Source: Ectothiorhodospiraceae bacterium (GTDB lineage Bacteria; Pseudomonadota; Gammaproteobacteria; Nitrococcales; Halorhodospiraceae). From it: a stretch of DNA of 56,417 nucleotides. Numbering within the stretch: the stretch's first letter is position 1; each line of letters starts with the position of its first letter. The position numbers were made by a program, and so were the translations under genes. Below the pieces are notes generated by a model that saw only the letters and a program-made list of their open reading frames with translations, had not been told where the DNA came from and did not search any database. Location: contig PUNM01000113.1 of NCBI GenBank assembly GCA_003552625.1, positions 1 to 56,417 of the forward strand, written 5' to 3'. Positions 42,946-52,457 of the stretch are shown here, in pieces.

Positions 42946-43752
42946 TTAATCTGCGCTCGAACCCGTACGCCCCACCAGTTTGCTGGCCGGAACCAGCCGC
43001 ACACCGCGCCCCGGTAGCCGCGGAAGCTCTCGCTCAAGAAGTTCGAGGGTCTCTGGATACGGGTGCGCTATGGCGATCATGCCATCTTCCACCCGGGCCC
43101 TTTCAATGAACACCTCGAATTGCCGCTCGATCACCTCCGGATCCCGCTGCGGATCGATGAACACGGCCCGGGCTGCCGTCTCCAGGCCGTTTTCCCGGGC
43201 CAGCTGCTCCGCCACGGTGCGAGCCGAACTGCGGCTGTCGATGAAATAAAAATCGCCGCGGCTGGCCAGTTCATCCATCACCCAGTCCATATGACCCGGA
43301 TGGCGGGGCAATAGGCTGCCCATGTGATTGTTGACCCCGGCAGCCTCGGGCACATGCTCGAGCGCTCGGGCCACGGCCTCGCGAACCTCCTGCTCATCCA
43401 TGTCCAGGAACAGTCCGCCCGGCCCCGGATCCACATCGGCTTTGGGCTCCATGGGCAGATGGAGCATGACCTCTCGTCCCCTCGCTTTCGCCCGCCGGGC
43501 GAGCGTTCGCGCATGGGGGGTATGCGGCAGGATGGAGATCGTCACCTCGGCGGGCAGATCCACACTGCGCTTGCCGAGTCCCCGATGGTCACCAACGTCA
43601 TCAATGATCAGGGTCGCGGGGTTCCCCGCGGGCTTGGAGGTAGCCGTTATCTCGGGGAAGGGCAGCGCCCCCGGGCTGGGGGCGGCTTTCACAACGGATG
43701 GAGCCAGGGGAACCAACAGCGTCAGAGCGAGCGCAATCGCAACCGGCCGCAT
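42946..43752 (-). CDS. yibQ: Divergent polysaccharide deacetylase YibQ (DUF610)
   Basis: 268 residues. A signal peptide (residues 1-23, ALALTLLVPLAPSVVKA) precedes a NodB-like fold: LIIDDVGDH near residue 50, REVMLHLPMEPK near residue 93, GVNNHMGSLL near residue 138, DFYFIDSRSSA and IAHPYPETLELL near residue 225. The paired acidic and His residues (IDDxG, NNHMGS) mark the divergent deacetylase family. The substrate is unknown; the gene is part of the envC-ctpA-yibQ envelope cluster. Its start overlaps the ctpA stop by one base. Confidence 0.88.
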   Translation of the reverse strand: MRPVAIALALTLLVPLAPSVVKAAPSPGALPFPEITATSKPAGNPATLIIDDVGDHRGLGKRSVDLPAEVTISILPHTPHARTLARRAKARGREVMLHLPMEPKADVDPGPGGLFLDMDEQEVREAVARALEHVPEAAGVNNHMGSLLPRHPGHMDWVMDELASRGDFYFIDSRSSARTVAEQLARENGLETAARAVFIDPQRDPEVIERQFEVFIERARVEDGMIAIAHPYPETLELLERELPRLPGRGVRLVPASKLVGRTGSSAD

Positions 43753-45017
43753 CAGCGTTCCTCAAAAATCCGCAGTCCACGGAGCAGGTTCAGGGCCTCG
43801 AAGAGGACATAGTCCTCCCTGGCCAGATCGGCAGCTTCCTCCTCGGCCTCGGAAGGCGCCTCGCGGTGGCCCGGCTGGTCCGGGTGCGCCGGTGGCGTCG
43901 CCCGCTCGGTCAGCTCCAGCTCTTTGACGGGGATGTCCGGCTGGATACCCTCATCCTGGATCGATCGCCCCTGGGGGGTGTAATACCGTGCCGTGGTGAG
44001 CTGGATAGCGGCGCCATCGAGCGGCAATACGCTCTGCACCGACCCCTTGCCGAAGCTCGCCTCGCCCAGTACCACGGCCCGTCCATGATCCTGCAGGGCC
44101 CCGGCGACGATCTCCGACCCCGACGCCGAGCCGCGATTGATCAGTACCACCAGCGGTGCACCGTGGATGCGGTCCACCGGGTTAGCGTGGTGTTCACTGG
44201 CCGCCTCGGCCACACGCCCCTCGGTGTAGACAATCAAGCCGTCGCCCAGGAAGGTATCCGCCACGGCAACGGCGCTGCTCAGCACGCCGCCCGGGTTGTT
44301 GCGCAGATCGAGGATGATGCCGTGCAGGGCACCGTCGGCATCGGCCACCAATTCGTCGAGTGCCGTGCCCAGGTCCCGCGCGGTCCGTTCCTGGAAACGA
44401 CTGATCCGAACATAACCGTAGCCTGGCTCCAGCGTCCGGCTGCGAACACTATCCACCTGCACAGTGTCGCGCTCCAGCTCCAGGGTCTCCGGCTCGTCGC
44501 GTTCATCGCGCAGAATCGTCACGGTCACGGACGATCCCGGCTCACCCCGCAGACGTTGAATGACCTGGTTCAGGCTTTGGTCGCGCACCGCCTCGCCATC
44601 CACCTCCACGATCAGGTCACCGGCCTCGATGCCGGCACGGCTCGCCGGGGTGTCATCGATGGGAGCGATGACCCGGATGCGGTCCCCGTCGCGGCTGAGC
44701 TCGAGCCCGACGCCGCCATACTCGCCGCGCGTTCCCTCCTGGAGCTCTTCGAAAGCCTCCGCGTCCAGGTAACCGGAGTGGTCATCAAGCTCAGAGAGCA
44801 TGCCGCGTATCGCCGCGCGGAAAAGATCAGCGTCGTCCACCTCATCGACGTAATCGCGCTTGATGCGGCTGTAGACCTCGGTCAGCAGTTCCAGCTCCTG
44901 CATCGGGAGTGCTTCAGTATCCTCCGCACCGGCCTCAGCGAGCGCCGTTGCGGGCGAAGCGATCAAACCGACGATGAGAAGAAGGCTTGCGGCGGTGAGC
45001 AGACTGCGGGATTGCAT
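43752..45017 (-). CDS. ctpA: Carboxy-terminal processing protease CtpA (S41 family)
   Basis: 421 residues. Residues 1-28 form a signal peptide. A helical N-terminal region (YSRIKRDYVDEVD) is followed by a PDZ domain (GVGLELSRDGDRIRVIAP, ASRAGIEAGDLIVEVDG) and the S41 serine-lysine catalytic core with GIILDLRNNPGG, the nucleophile Ser in NRGSASGSEIVAGALQD and the Lys in GEASFGKGSVQ. It trims periplasmic proteins, often peptidoglycan hydrolases. The ATG at 45017 has GAGGAG upstream. It sits between envC and yibQ. Confidence 0.93.
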   Translation of the reverse strand: MQSRSLLTAASLLLIVGLIASPATALAEAGAEDTEALPMQELELLTEVYSRIKRDYVDEVDDADLFRAAIRGMLSELDDHSGYLDAEAFEELQEGTRGEYGGVGLELSRDGDRIRVIAPIDDTPASRAGIEAGDLIVEVDGEAVRDQSLNQVIQRLRGEPGSSVTVTILRDERDEPETLELERDTVQVDSVRSRTLEPGYGYVRISRFQERTARDLGTALDELVADADGALHGIILDLRNNPGGVLSSAVAVADTFLGDGLIVYTEGRVAEAASEHHANPVDRIHGAPLVVLINRGSASGSEIVAGALQDHGRAVVLGEASFGKGSVQSVLPLDGAAIQLTTARYYTPQGRSIQDEGIQPDIPVKELELTERATPPAHPDQPGHREAPSEAEEEAADLAREDYVLFEALNLLRGLRIFEER

Positions 45018-45057
45018 CGGGGCTCCTCGGCGAATGGACAGAGTGTCGGGGTGGACG

Positions 45058-46212
45058 CTAGCGCAACCAGGCCATCGGGTTCTGTGGCTCCTGGCCATGG
45101 CGGATCTCGAAGTAGAGACCGGGCTCGCGGCGCGTCCCGCTGCGGCCCACGGTGGCGACTACATCCCCGCCTCCGATCCACTCCCCCACATCGACGTAGA
45201 GCGCTTCCGCATGCCCGTACAGGGTCAGGAAGCCATCGCCGTGATCAATAATGACCAGCAGCCCAAGCCCGCGCAACCAATCACTGAACACGACCCGCCC
45301 CGGGGCCACGGCCTCCACGTCGGTGCCGAGCTCTGCCTCCACGACGATGCCCGTACGCTGCAGCCCGCCGCTGCGCGACTCGCCGAATTCAGCGACCACC
45401 TCCCCGCTGACCGGCCACGGGAGTTCCCCCTGGACGCGGGCAAAATCCTCCGCCGGGGACAGATCGTCCGGGACATCGGCAAGGCGGCCACGCAGGTCTT
45501 CGAGCAACGCCTCTTGTTCCTCGGCCGCCTCGGCAATGCGCTCGGCTTCCTCGCCACGCTCAGCGATCCGCTCCTCCAGGGCAGCACGCCGCTCGTCCCG
45601 ATCCGCCTTCCGCTCTTCCAGCCGCTCCTGCTCAGCGAGGGTCTCCGCCTCAACCCGCTCCAGGCTCTCCATTTCGGCTTGAAGCTCGCGGCGCAGCGCC
45701 GCCAGCGAGCGCAGTGCCTCCGAGGCAATCTGGATCTGCTCCGCGCGGGCCTCATTGAAGTAGTCGTGGTAAACGAGCAGCCGCTGCGCGGTCGCCGGTT
45801 CCTGCTCGCTGAGCAGAAGCCGCAGCTGGCCGCGACCACCGCTGATATAGGCGGCAACAATCTGTTCGGCCAGGGTATCCTGGTGTTCCGATAACTCCTC
45901 GGACTTCGCTTCGTACTCGGCGCGCAACTCATCCACCCGATCGGCGAGTTCGGACTGCTCCTCCCGCAGCTCCGCGACCTTGCGCGAGGCACTGCTGACC
46001 TGCCGCTCCAGCTCGGAGATCTCAGCCTCCACCTCGTCGTGCTCAGCACGATCGGCCTCCAGGGCTTCCTCGATCGCGGCGAGGTCGCTGCGCAGTTCCT
46101 CAAGCTCCTCGCGCTCGGCGTCGTAATCCTGTGCCTGGAGCGGCCCCGCCAGCAGCAGGCCACCGCTCAGAAGAAGCGTGACCGGTACCATCCGGGCTCG
46201 GCTGGCCCTCAT
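45058..46212 (-). CDS. envC: Murein hydrolase activator EnvC
   Basis: 384 residues. A signal peptide (to about residue 28, ending GPLQAQ) is followed by a long, strongly acidic coiled coil (residues about 30-250) and a C-terminal LytM (M23) domain (PWPVSGEVVAEFGE, GLLVIIDHGDGFLTLYGH, GLYFEIRHG). The usual HxH metal ligand near the end is replaced (GLYFEIR instead of GPHLHFE-like), so the LytM domain is degenerate, as expected for an activator of AmiA/AmiB amidases. The ATG at 46212 has GGAG upstream. gpmI, often found next to envC, is absent here. Confidence 0.92.
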   Translation of the reverse strand: MRASRARMVPVTLLLSGGLLLAGPLQAQDYDAEREELEELRSDLAAIEEALEADRAEHDEVEAEISELERQVSSASRKVAELREEQSELADRVDELRAEYEAKSEELSEHQDTLAEQIVAAYISGGRGQLRLLLSEQEPATAQRLLVYHDYFNEARAEQIQIASEALRSLAALRRELQAEMESLERVEAETLAEQERLEERKADRDERRAALEERIAERGEEAERIAEAAEEQEALLEDLRGRLADVPDDLSPAEDFARVQGELPWPVSGEVVAEFGESRSGGLQRTGIVVEAELGTDVEAVAPGRVVFSDWLRGLGLLVIIDHGDGFLTLYGHAEALYVDVGEWIGGGDVVATVGRSGTRREPGLYFEIRHGQEPQNPMAWLR

Positions 46213-46296
46213 AGCAACTCCGCGGTTCGTTCTCGCAAAGGGTCCATGGTAGCGCGGAATCGCGCCCGATCGCCTGCAGGGGCGCAGGACGGCTGG

Positions 46297-46302
46297 TATC
46301 AT
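46297..46302 (+). promoter_or_regulatory. Candidate -10 box of the yibN-secB-gpsA operon
   Basis: TATCAT lies 38 bases before the proposed yibN ATG in the divergent gap with envC. No good -35 is visible. Confidence 0.3.
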
Positions 46303-46339
46303 TGCCGGCTGAATGGCAACGATGAGGACGCCGGTTTCC

Positions 46340-46783
46340 ATGCAGGAGTTCCTGGAGTTTGTACAGAATAACTGGGGCCTTGTGCTCGCCTTTGTGCTGA
46401 TCCTTGGCTGGTGGATTGGCGGTGAGCTCTTCCACTGGCTCAGCGGGGTCAAGGTCGTCGATGGGGAGACAGCGACCCGGCTCTATAACCGGGAATCGGC
46501 TCGGTTTATCGACATGCGGCCGCGCAAGGATTACGAGAATGGCCACCTTCCCGGCGCTTTCAGCATGCCGGAGGCGGAATTTGATCAGCTGATCGACAAA
46601 CTGCGCAAAGAGGCGCAAAACGATCCGCCGCTGATTGTCTACGACGATAACGGTCCGCAGGCAGCCCGGGTTGCCCGCAAGCTCCGGCGCGCCGGGTTCA
46701 ACCGCGTCTACCGCCTCAAGCACGGTCTGCGGGCCTGGCAGGGTGCCGGTTATCCGATGGAAAACGTCAAGGCAAAGGGTTAA
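46340..46783 (+). CDS. yibN: Membrane-anchored rhodanese-like protein YibN
   Basis: 147 residues. One N-terminal membrane helix (residues about 13-33, GLVLAFVLILGWWIGGELF) is followed by a rhodanese fold: ARFIDMRPRKDYENGHLPGA, LIVYDDNGPQAARVARKLRRAGF and KHGLRAWQGAGYP. The active-site loop has YDDNG where active rhodaneses have a Cys, so sulfurtransfer activity is doubtful, as for E. coli YibN. The start at 46340 (MQEFLEFVQNNWG) matches the conserved family N-terminus. The grxC gene normally between yibN and secB is missing. Confidence 0.9.
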   Translation: MQEFLEFVQNNWGLVLAFVLILGWWIGGELFHWLSGVKVVDGETATRLYNRESARFIDMRPRKDYENGHLPGAFSMPEAEFDQLIDKLRKEAQNDPPLIVYDDNGPQAARVARKLRRAGFNRVYRLKHGLRAWQGAGYPMENVKAKG

Positions 46784-46787
46784 AACC

Positions 46788-47315
46788 ATGGCAGAACAAA
46801 ACGGCAATGGCAGTGCCGCCGCCAGCGGACAGAGCGAGAACCGGCAGCGCTTCCAGATCGCGAAGGTCTATCTCCAGGATGTCTCCTTTGAGGCGCCGAA
46901 TGCTCCCGCGGCATTCCGCGATGAGTGGAAGCCGCAGATGGACGTGGAGCTGGGCACCCAGTCCAAGGCCATCAGTGAGGGCGCCTACGATGTCGTGCTG
47001 ACGGTCACCGTCACGGCGCGCAATAATGAACAGACGGCCTACCTCTGCGAGGTCAAGCAGGGCGGGGTCTTCCGCCTGGAGGGCTTCCCGGAAACCGATC
47101 TGGAGCGGGTGCTCGGAGCTTACTGCCCGGCGCAACTCTTCCCGTTTGCCCGCGAGGCGATCAACGACCTGGTGGTCAAGGGCGGTTTCCCGCAACTGCT
47201 GCTGGCCCCGGTCAATTTCGAGGCCCTCTACCAGCAGCAGAAACAGCGCCGCCAGTCCGGGGAGCAGACTGAGCAGGGCAACACCTCCAGCGCAACCGGC
47301 GAGCAGAACGCCTGA
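46788..47315 (+). CDS. secB: Protein-export chaperone SecB
   Basis: 175 residues. The SecB core reads QRFQIAKVYLQDVSFEAPNAP near residue 20, TVTVTARNNEQTAYLCEVKQGGVF near residue 80, and CPAQLFPFAREAINDLVVKGGFPQLLLAPVNFEALY near residue 120, shown here in parts by FPFAREAI and GGFPQLLLAP. The tetrameric chaperone holds preproteins for SecA. The ATG at 46788 is 4 bases after the yibN stop; gpsA follows 4 bases later. The C-terminal Gln/Glu/Ser-rich tail is longer than usual. Confidence 0.95.
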   Translation: MAEQNGNGSAAASGQSENRQRFQIAKVYLQDVSFEAPNAPAAFRDEWKPQMDVELGTQSKAISEGAYDVVLTVTVTARNNEQTAYLCEVKQGGVFRLEGFPETDLERVLGAYCPAQLFPFAREAINDLVVKGGFPQLLLAPVNFEALYQQQKQRRQSGEQTEQGNTSSATGEQNA

Positions 47316-47319
47316 GGCC

Positions 47320-48345
47320 ATGGTACGGATCGGCGTGCTTGGGGCGGGCGCCTGGGGGACGGCGCTTGCCATCGTCCTTGCCGGTAACGGGCATCGGGTC
47401 CGACTCTGGACCCGGGATCCGGAGCACGCCACGGCCCTGGAGCAGGATCGCGAGAACCGTCGCCATCTCCCGGGCTGCCCCCTCCCGGAAACCCTGAGCG
47501 CCACTGCTGACCTGGAGAAGGCTGTCCACGGGGCCGACTGGCTGCTCGTGGCCGTACCCAGCGGCGGCTTCCGCGGGCTCCTGCAGCAACTCGCGCCGCA
47601 CCATCCTGGCAAGATCGTGTGGGCGACGAAGGGTCTGGAGTCCGGGTCGGGTGGCTTCCTCCACGGCGTCGTTACGGAAACCATCTCGCCGGAGCCCGCG
47701 ATGGCCGTTATCTCCGGCCCCAGTTTCGCCGCCGAAGTCGGCCGCGGTCTGCCCACAGCGATCACCGTGGCCGCCACGCGGGAGGACCTCGCCGACGAGG
47801 TTGTGCGCGCCTTCCATAATGAACGGTTCCGCCCGTACACCAGCGCCGACATGGTGGGTGTACAGCTCGGAGGCGCCGTCAAGAATGTCCTCGCCGTTGC
47901 CACCGGGGTCAGTGACGGCCTGGGTCTCGGTGCGAACGCCCGCTCGGCGCTGATCACCCGCGGACTGGCGGAGATCTCGCGTCTCGGGGCGGCCCTGGGG
48001 GCTGATACCCAGACGCTGATCGGGCTCGCCGGCATGGGGGACTTGATCCTCACCTGCACCGACGACCAGTCCCGCAATCGCCGCTTCGGCTTTGCCCTCG
48101 GACGTGGAGCGAGCATCGACGAAGCCCTGGGGTCCGTCGGCAGCACCGTCGAGGGCGCCCGCACCGCAGCGGAGCTCCATGAACTGGCCCAACGCTACAA
48201 TGTGGACATGCCGATCTGCCGGACGGTCCACCAGGTTCTGACCGGTACCCTCCCGCTGGAGAAGGCGGTCCGGGAGCTAATGGAACGGGACCCCAAGCCG
48301 GAATTCCGTAACCCGCCGGAGAACAGCGGCATGGGCAGCTCCTGA
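47320..48345 (+). CDS. gpsA: Glycerol-3-phosphate dehydrogenase [NAD(P)+]
   Basis: 341 residues. The dinucleotide loop GVLGAGAWGTALA is at the N-terminus; PSGGFRGLL, the SGPSFAAEVGRGLPTAITVA segment, catalytic Lys in LGGAVKNVLAVATG near residue 187, and GLAGMGDLILTCTDDQSRNRRFG near residue 238 are conserved. It makes glycerol 3-phosphate from dihydroxyacetone phosphate for phospholipid synthesis. It is the last gene of yibN-secB-gpsA and is convergent with ntrC, 7 bases away. Confidence 0.95.
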   Translation: MVRIGVLGAGAWGTALAIVLAGNGHRVRLWTRDPEHATALEQDRENRRHLPGCPLPETLSATADLEKAVHGADWLLVAVPSGGFRGLLQQLAPHHPGKIVWATKGLESGSGGFLHGVVTETISPEPAMAVISGPSFAAEVGRGLPTAITVAATREDLADEVVRAFHNERFRPYTSADMVGVQLGGAVKNVLAVATGVSDGLGLGANARSALITRGLAEISRLGAALGADTQTLIGLAGMGDLILTCTDDQSRNRRFGFALGRGASIDEALGSVGSTVEGARTAAELHELAQRYNVDMPICRTVHQVLTGTLPLEKAVRELMERDPKPEFRNPPENSGMGSS

Positions 48346-48352
48346 GCCCGGC

Positions 48353-49768
48353 CTACTCCAGCCCGAGCTCTTTGATCTTTCGGGTGAGCGTATTACGGCC
48401 CCAGCCCAGCAGTCTTGCCGCTTCCTGGCGGTGCCCCCCGCTGCGCGCCAGAGCCGCTTTAATCAGGGTCCGCTCAAAGGTCGGAAGTGCGTCTTCCAGC
48501 AAATGGTGGCTGCCACTGGCCAGTGCTTGATCGGCCCAGCGCGCCAATGCGCTCTGCCAGTCGGTCCCCGAGGCCGGTACGGCGCCGGTGCTCGCCTCCG
48601 TTGACTCACGCAAATCGCCGGGCAGATCCTCCGGAACAATCTCCTGGCCGCTGGCCATGACCGTCAGCCACCGACAGGTATTCTCCAACTGCCGCACGTT
48701 GCCCGGCCAGTCGAGACGCATCAGTAACCGCTCCACATCCGGATGCAGCACCTTGGGCTCGACATTGAGCTCTTCCGCCGCGGCGGTCAGAAACCGCCGG
48801 GCCAGGGCCGGGATATCCTCGCGGCGCTCGCGCAGGGAGGGTAGCTGGATCCGGATGACATTCAGACGGTGGTAGAGATCCTCCCGGAATACGCCGTCGG
48901 CCACCCGGCGCTGCAGATCCTGGTGGGTGGCTGCAATGATGCGGACATCCACCTTCATGGCCGTGTGCGCCCCCACTCGGTAGAACTCGCCATCGGCGAG
49001 CACGCGCAGCAGCCGGGTCTGCAGGTCTGCTGGCATGTCGCCGATCTCATCGAGGAAGAGCGTGCCGCCATCGGCCTGCTCGAACCGGCCGCGCCGGGCC
49101 TGCTGCGCCCCGGTGAATGCACCTTTCTCGTGGCCGAAGAGTTCCGACTCCATCAAGTCGTGGGGTATGGCAGCCATGTTCAGTGCCACAAACGGACCCG
49201 CCGAGCGCGGGCTGTGGCGATGCAAGGCCCTTGCAACCAGCTCCTTGCCACTGCCCGATTCACCGGTGATCAGGACGGTTACGCTGGATCGCGAGAGCCG
49301 GCCGATGGCGCGGAAAACCTCTTGCATCGCCGGCGCTTCGCCAAGGATCTCCGCGGATCCGGCATCGTCATCGGGACGAGCGGAGGATGTCGGCTGCCGG
49401 CTGGCGACGGCGCGGCCGGCCAGCTCCACGGCCTCATCCACGTCGAAGGGCTTCGGTAGGTATTCGAAGGCGCCGCCTTCGTAAGCCGAAACCGCCGCAT
49501 CGAGATCGGAGTAGGCCGTGATCACAATGATGGGCAGGCCGGGGTTGGCCTCCCGAAGCCGGCGCAGCAGTTCCAGGCCGTCGGTTCCCGGCATGCGGAT
49601 ATCGGTAATCAGGCAGTCCGGCTCTTCACGCTCAATGGCCTCGAGGGCATCGTCGCCGCTGGCGAATCCCTCCACCCGATAGCCGGCGCGGTGCAGGGCC
49701 TTATCCAGCACCCAGCGAATCGACCGATCGTCATCAACAACCCAGACCAACGCCTCGCGATCCGTCAT
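48353..49768 (-). CDS. ntrC: Nitrogen regulator NtrC (sigma-54 activator)
   Basis: 471 residues. Receiver domain with phospho-acceptor Asp56 in LITDIRMPGTDGLELL; AAA+ domain with Walker A GESGSGKELVARALH near residue 170, the sigma-54 contact loop GAFTGA, Walker B LFLDEIGDMP, and R-finger region; and a Fis-like helix-turn-helix at the C-terminus (HRQEAARLLGWGRNTLTRKIKEL). It activates sigma-54 promoters of nitrogen genes when phosphorylated by NtrB. The ATG overlaps the ntrB stop (ATGA). Confidence 0.95.
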   Translation of the reverse strand: MTDREALVWVVDDDRSIRWVLDKALHRAGYRVEGFASGDDALEAIEREEPDCLITDIRMPGTDGLELLRRLREANPGLPIIVITAYSDLDAAVSAYEGGAFEYLPKPFDVDEAVELAGRAVASRQPTSSARPDDDAGSAEILGEAPAMQEVFRAIGRLSRSSVTVLITGESGSGKELVARALHRHSPRSAGPFVALNMAAIPHDLMESELFGHEKGAFTGAQQARRGRFEQADGGTLFLDEIGDMPADLQTRLLRVLADGEFYRVGAHTAMKVDVRIIAATHQDLQRRVADGVFREDLYHRLNVIRIQLPSLRERREDIPALARRFLTAAAEELNVEPKVLHPDVERLLMRLDWPGNVRQLENTCRWLTVMASGQEIVPEDLPGDLRESTEASTGAVPASGTDWQSALARWADQALASGSHHLLEDALPTFERTLIKAALARSGGHRQEAARLLGWGRNTLTRKIKELGLE

Positions 49769-50835
49769 GAGTCCGTCTCCATGGGTAGCCAGATGGTAAA
49801 GACCGTCTTCCCGGGCTCGCTGACGCACTCGATCAGCCCCCCGAGGCGACTGATCAGGCTCTGTGCGATGGGCAGGCCCAGACCGGTGCCTTCTGCCCGC
49901 GAGGTCACCATCGGATAGAAGATCTGTTCCTGTTGCTCTGCCGGGATCCCCGGCCCGTCGTCGATGATGTCGATACGGGCAACGAGGCGGTGCGGCTTTT
50001 CGGCAATGGTGAACTGGCGCTGGGTCCGGGTCCGAAGCGTAATCTGCCCACCCGGCCCTGTCGCCTGGCGGGCATTGCGAACCAGGTTGAGTACGGCCTG
50101 AACCAGGTGGTTCTGCTCGGCCCGGAGCAGAGGGATACTGGGGTCGTAATCGCGCTGGATGGTGACGCCGGGGGAGTCGGGGCCTTCCTCCGCATCCTCG
50201 GCCACGGCGAGGGAGCGAACGTGCTCCAGAACCTCGTGGATATTGACCCACTCCTCACGCGCCGGGGCATTGGGGCCGAGAAAGGCATCAACCAGCTGCT
50301 GCAGTCGATCTGCCTCGCTGATGATGACCTGAGTGTATTCGCGATGCTCGGTGCCCGGAAGCTCCGCTTCAAGAAGCTGCGCCGCCCCGCGGAGTCCCCC
50401 GAGTGGATTCTTGATCTCGTGGGCAAGGCCCCGGATCAGCTCCTGAACGGCCCGATTCTGGGAGAGGAGGTGCTGCTCCCGCGTAATTCGCGCGTGCCGG
50501 TCCACCTCGGCAATCTCGACCAGAACCCGATCGGCGGCCAGTGGCGTAATGGTGCAATCCACGGTCACCGGGCGCTCACTGTGGACCGGCAGGCGCCGCT
50601 CCCGCTGGGTATAGGCGCCCCCGGTGCGCATTGCCGTGGCAATCAGCTCGTGGAGGAGATCGGCACCACGCAGCGCCTGGGCGATGGGCTGCCCGAGGAT
50701 CTGGCGACTGCTGACGCGAAAGAGGGTCTCCGCCGCGTGGTTGACGAAAACCACATGGAGATCCCCATCCACCAGCAGTACGGCGGTGGTCATCTCTTCG
50801 AGAAGCTGACCACTGATGTCGATGGGCTGATTCAT
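49765..50835 (-). CDS. glnL: Nitrogen regulation sensor kinase NtrB (GlnL)
   Basis: 356 residues. A PAS domain (MTTAVLLVDGDLHVVFVNHAAETLF) is followed by the H-box GLAHEIKNPLGGLRGAAQLLE with phospho-acceptor His139, the N-box NLVRNARQATG, and G-box motifs DDGPGIP and GTGLGLPIAQSLI. It phosphorylates NtrC under nitrogen limitation and is controlled by PII. The ATG at 50835 is used; an in-frame ATG at 50916, with a better AAGGG site, would add 27 residues. The gene is separated from glnA by a terminator. Confidence 0.93.
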   Translation of the reverse strand: MNQPIDISGQLLEEMTTAVLLVDGDLHVVFVNHAAETLFRVSSRQILGQPIAQALRGADLLHELIATAMRTGGAYTQRERRLPVHSERPVTVDCTITPLAADRVLVEIAEVDRHARITREQHLLSQNRAVQELIRGLAHEIKNPLGGLRGAAQLLEAELPGTEHREYTQVIISEADRLQQLVDAFLGPNAPAREEWVNIHEVLEHVRSLAVAEDAEEGPDSPGVTIQRDYDPSIPLLRAEQNHLVQAVLNLVRNARQATGPGGQITLRTRTQRQFTIAEKPHRLVARIDIIDDGPGIPAEQQEQIFYPMVTSRAEGTGLGLPIAQSLISRLGGLIECVSEPGKTVFTIWLPMETDS

Positions 50836-50935
50836 ATCAACTTGCTGTGCAAGGCGCGGGCCAACCGCCGGCCGGCGCGCGACACCGTCTTCAGGGGGAA
50901 GAAGCGGCTGCCTCATGCACCCTTCTGGTGCAACC

Positions 50936-50968
50936 AAAAAGGGCGGAAGCCTTTCCGGCCCCCGCCCT
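50936..50968 (-). terminator. Rho-independent terminator after glnA
   Basis: On the minus strand AGGGCGG pairs with CCGCCCT across a short loop, followed by a T-run (TTTTT). It lies about 30 bases after the glnA stop and would reduce readthrough into glnL/ntrC. Confidence 0.85.
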
Positions 50969-50999
50969 GACCCGCGAAACGCGCTGCGCTGCGGTCCGT

Positions 51000-52415
51000 T
51001 CAGACGCTGTAGTACATGTCGAACTCGACCGGGTGGGTGGTCATGCGCAGGCGCGTGACATCGTCCATCTTCAGCTGAATGTAGGCGTCGATCAGATCGT
51101 CGGAGAAGACACCGCCCTGCTTGAGGAACTCCCGATCGTTGTCGAGCGCCTCGAGGGCCTCGTCCAGCTGGAAGGCCACCTTCGGGATCTCCTTCTCCTC
51201 CTCCGGCGGCAGGTCGTAGAGGTCCTTGTCCATCGCCTCGCCGGGGTGAATCTTGTTGCGGATGCCGTCCAGGCCGGCCATCAGCATGGAGGCAAAGGTC
51301 AGATACGGGTTGCCCGTCGGATCCGGGAAGCGGACCTCGATGCGCCGCGCCTTCGGGTTCGCCACATACGGCACCCGCACGGAGGCTGAGCGGTTGCGGG
51401 CCGAGTAGGCCAGCAGCACCGGCGCCTCGAAGCCCGGGACCAGGCGCTTGTAGCTGTTGGTCGAGGCGTTGGCGAAGGCATTGATCGCCTTGGCGTGCTT
51501 GATGATCCCGCCGATGTAGTAGAGCGCCTCCTCCGAGAGCCCGCCGTACTGGTCGCCGGCAAAGATGTTCTTGCCCGACTTGGAGATGGACTGGTGGACG
51601 TGCATGCCGCTGCCGTTGTCGCCGACCAGCGGCTTGGGCATGAAGGTCGCGGTCTTGCCGTAGGCGTGGGCGACGTTGTGGACGCAGTACTTGAGGGTCT
51701 GCAGCTCGTCGGCCTTCTTCACCAGGGTGCGCGCGGCGACGCCGATCTCGCACTGACCTGCGGTGGCGACCTCATGGTGGTGAACCTCGGGCTCCAGGCC
51801 CATCTCCGTCATGGCCTGGCACATCGCCGCGCGAATGTCGTGCAGCGAATCCACCGGCGGCACCGGGAAGTACCCCCCCTTGACGCCGGGGCGGTGGCCG
51901 ATGTTGCCGTCTTTGTAGACGCGCTCCGAGTTCCAGCCCGCCTCCTCGGAATCCACTTTGTAGAAGGTGCCGCTCATGTCGGCGCCCCAGCGGACATCGT
52001 CGAAGACGAAGAACTCCGGCTCGGGACCGAACAGCGCCGTATCACCCAACCCGGTGGAGGCCAGATAGGCCTCGGCGCGCCGGGCCACTGAACGCGGATC
52101 GCGATCGTAGCCCTGAAGGGTACTGGGCTCGAGGATGTCGCAGACGAGGTTGAGCGTCGGCTCATCGTAGAAGGGATCGAGGGTCGCCGAGCCCGGGTCG
52201 GGCAACATGATCATGTCCGACTCCTGGATCCCCTTCCAGCCCTGGATCGATGAGCCATCGAACATCGAGCCGTGCTCGAAGAGGTCTTCATCGACCTGGG
52301 AGGCCGGTAGGGTGACGTGCATCTCCTTGCCGCGGGTGTCCGTAAAACGCAGGTCGACGAATTTGACGTTCTCGTCCTCGATGAGCTTGAGGACCTCTTC
52401 TGCGGTATGCGCCAT
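51000..52415 (-). CDS. glnA: Glutamine synthetase, type I
   Basis: 471 residues. Active-site and metal motifs: [13 protein letters not shown] near residue 50, [12 protein letters not shown] near residue 130, [10 protein letters not shown] near residue 265, and [10 protein letters not shown] near residue 335. The adenylylation site Tyr lies in [10 protein letters not shown] about 75 residues from the end, so this is the GlnE-regulated GSI-beta form. It makes glutamine from glutamate and ammonia. The ATG is at 52415. It is followed by glnL and ntrC on the same strand, the standard nitrogen-control cluster. Confidence 0.97.
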   Translation of the reverse strand: MAHTAEEVLKLIEDENVKFVDLRFTDTRGKEMHVTLPASQVDEDLFEHGSMFDGSSIQGWKGIQESDMIMLPDPGSATLDPFYDEPTLNLVCDILEPSTLQGYDRDPRSVARRAEAYLASTGLGDTALFGPEPEFFVFDDVRWGADMSGTFYKVDSEEAGWNSERVYKDGNIGHRPGVKGGYFPVPPVDSLHDIRAAMCQAMTEMGLEPEVHHHEVATAGQCEIGVAARTLVKKADELQTLKYCVHNVAHAYGKTATFMPKPLVGDNGSGMHVHQSISKSGKNIFAGDQYGGLSEEALYYIGGIIKHAKAINAFANASTNSYKRLVPGFEAPVLLAYSARNRSASVRVPYVANPKARRIEVRFPDPTGNPYLTFASMLMAGLDGIRNKIHPGEAMDKDLYDLPPEEEKEIPKVAFQLDEALEALDNDREFLKQGGVFSDDLIDAYIQLKMDDVTRLRMTTHPVEFDMYYSV

Positions 52416-52457
52416 AGCTGATCTCTGCCTCTGCATCGAATGTTACACGGGTGAAGT

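Noticed and set aside
46340-46783. Active rhodanese
   Set aside because: The active-site loop has Asp (YDDNG) where the catalytic Cys should be; the same is true of E. coli YibN, so this is family-typical and not a new loss.
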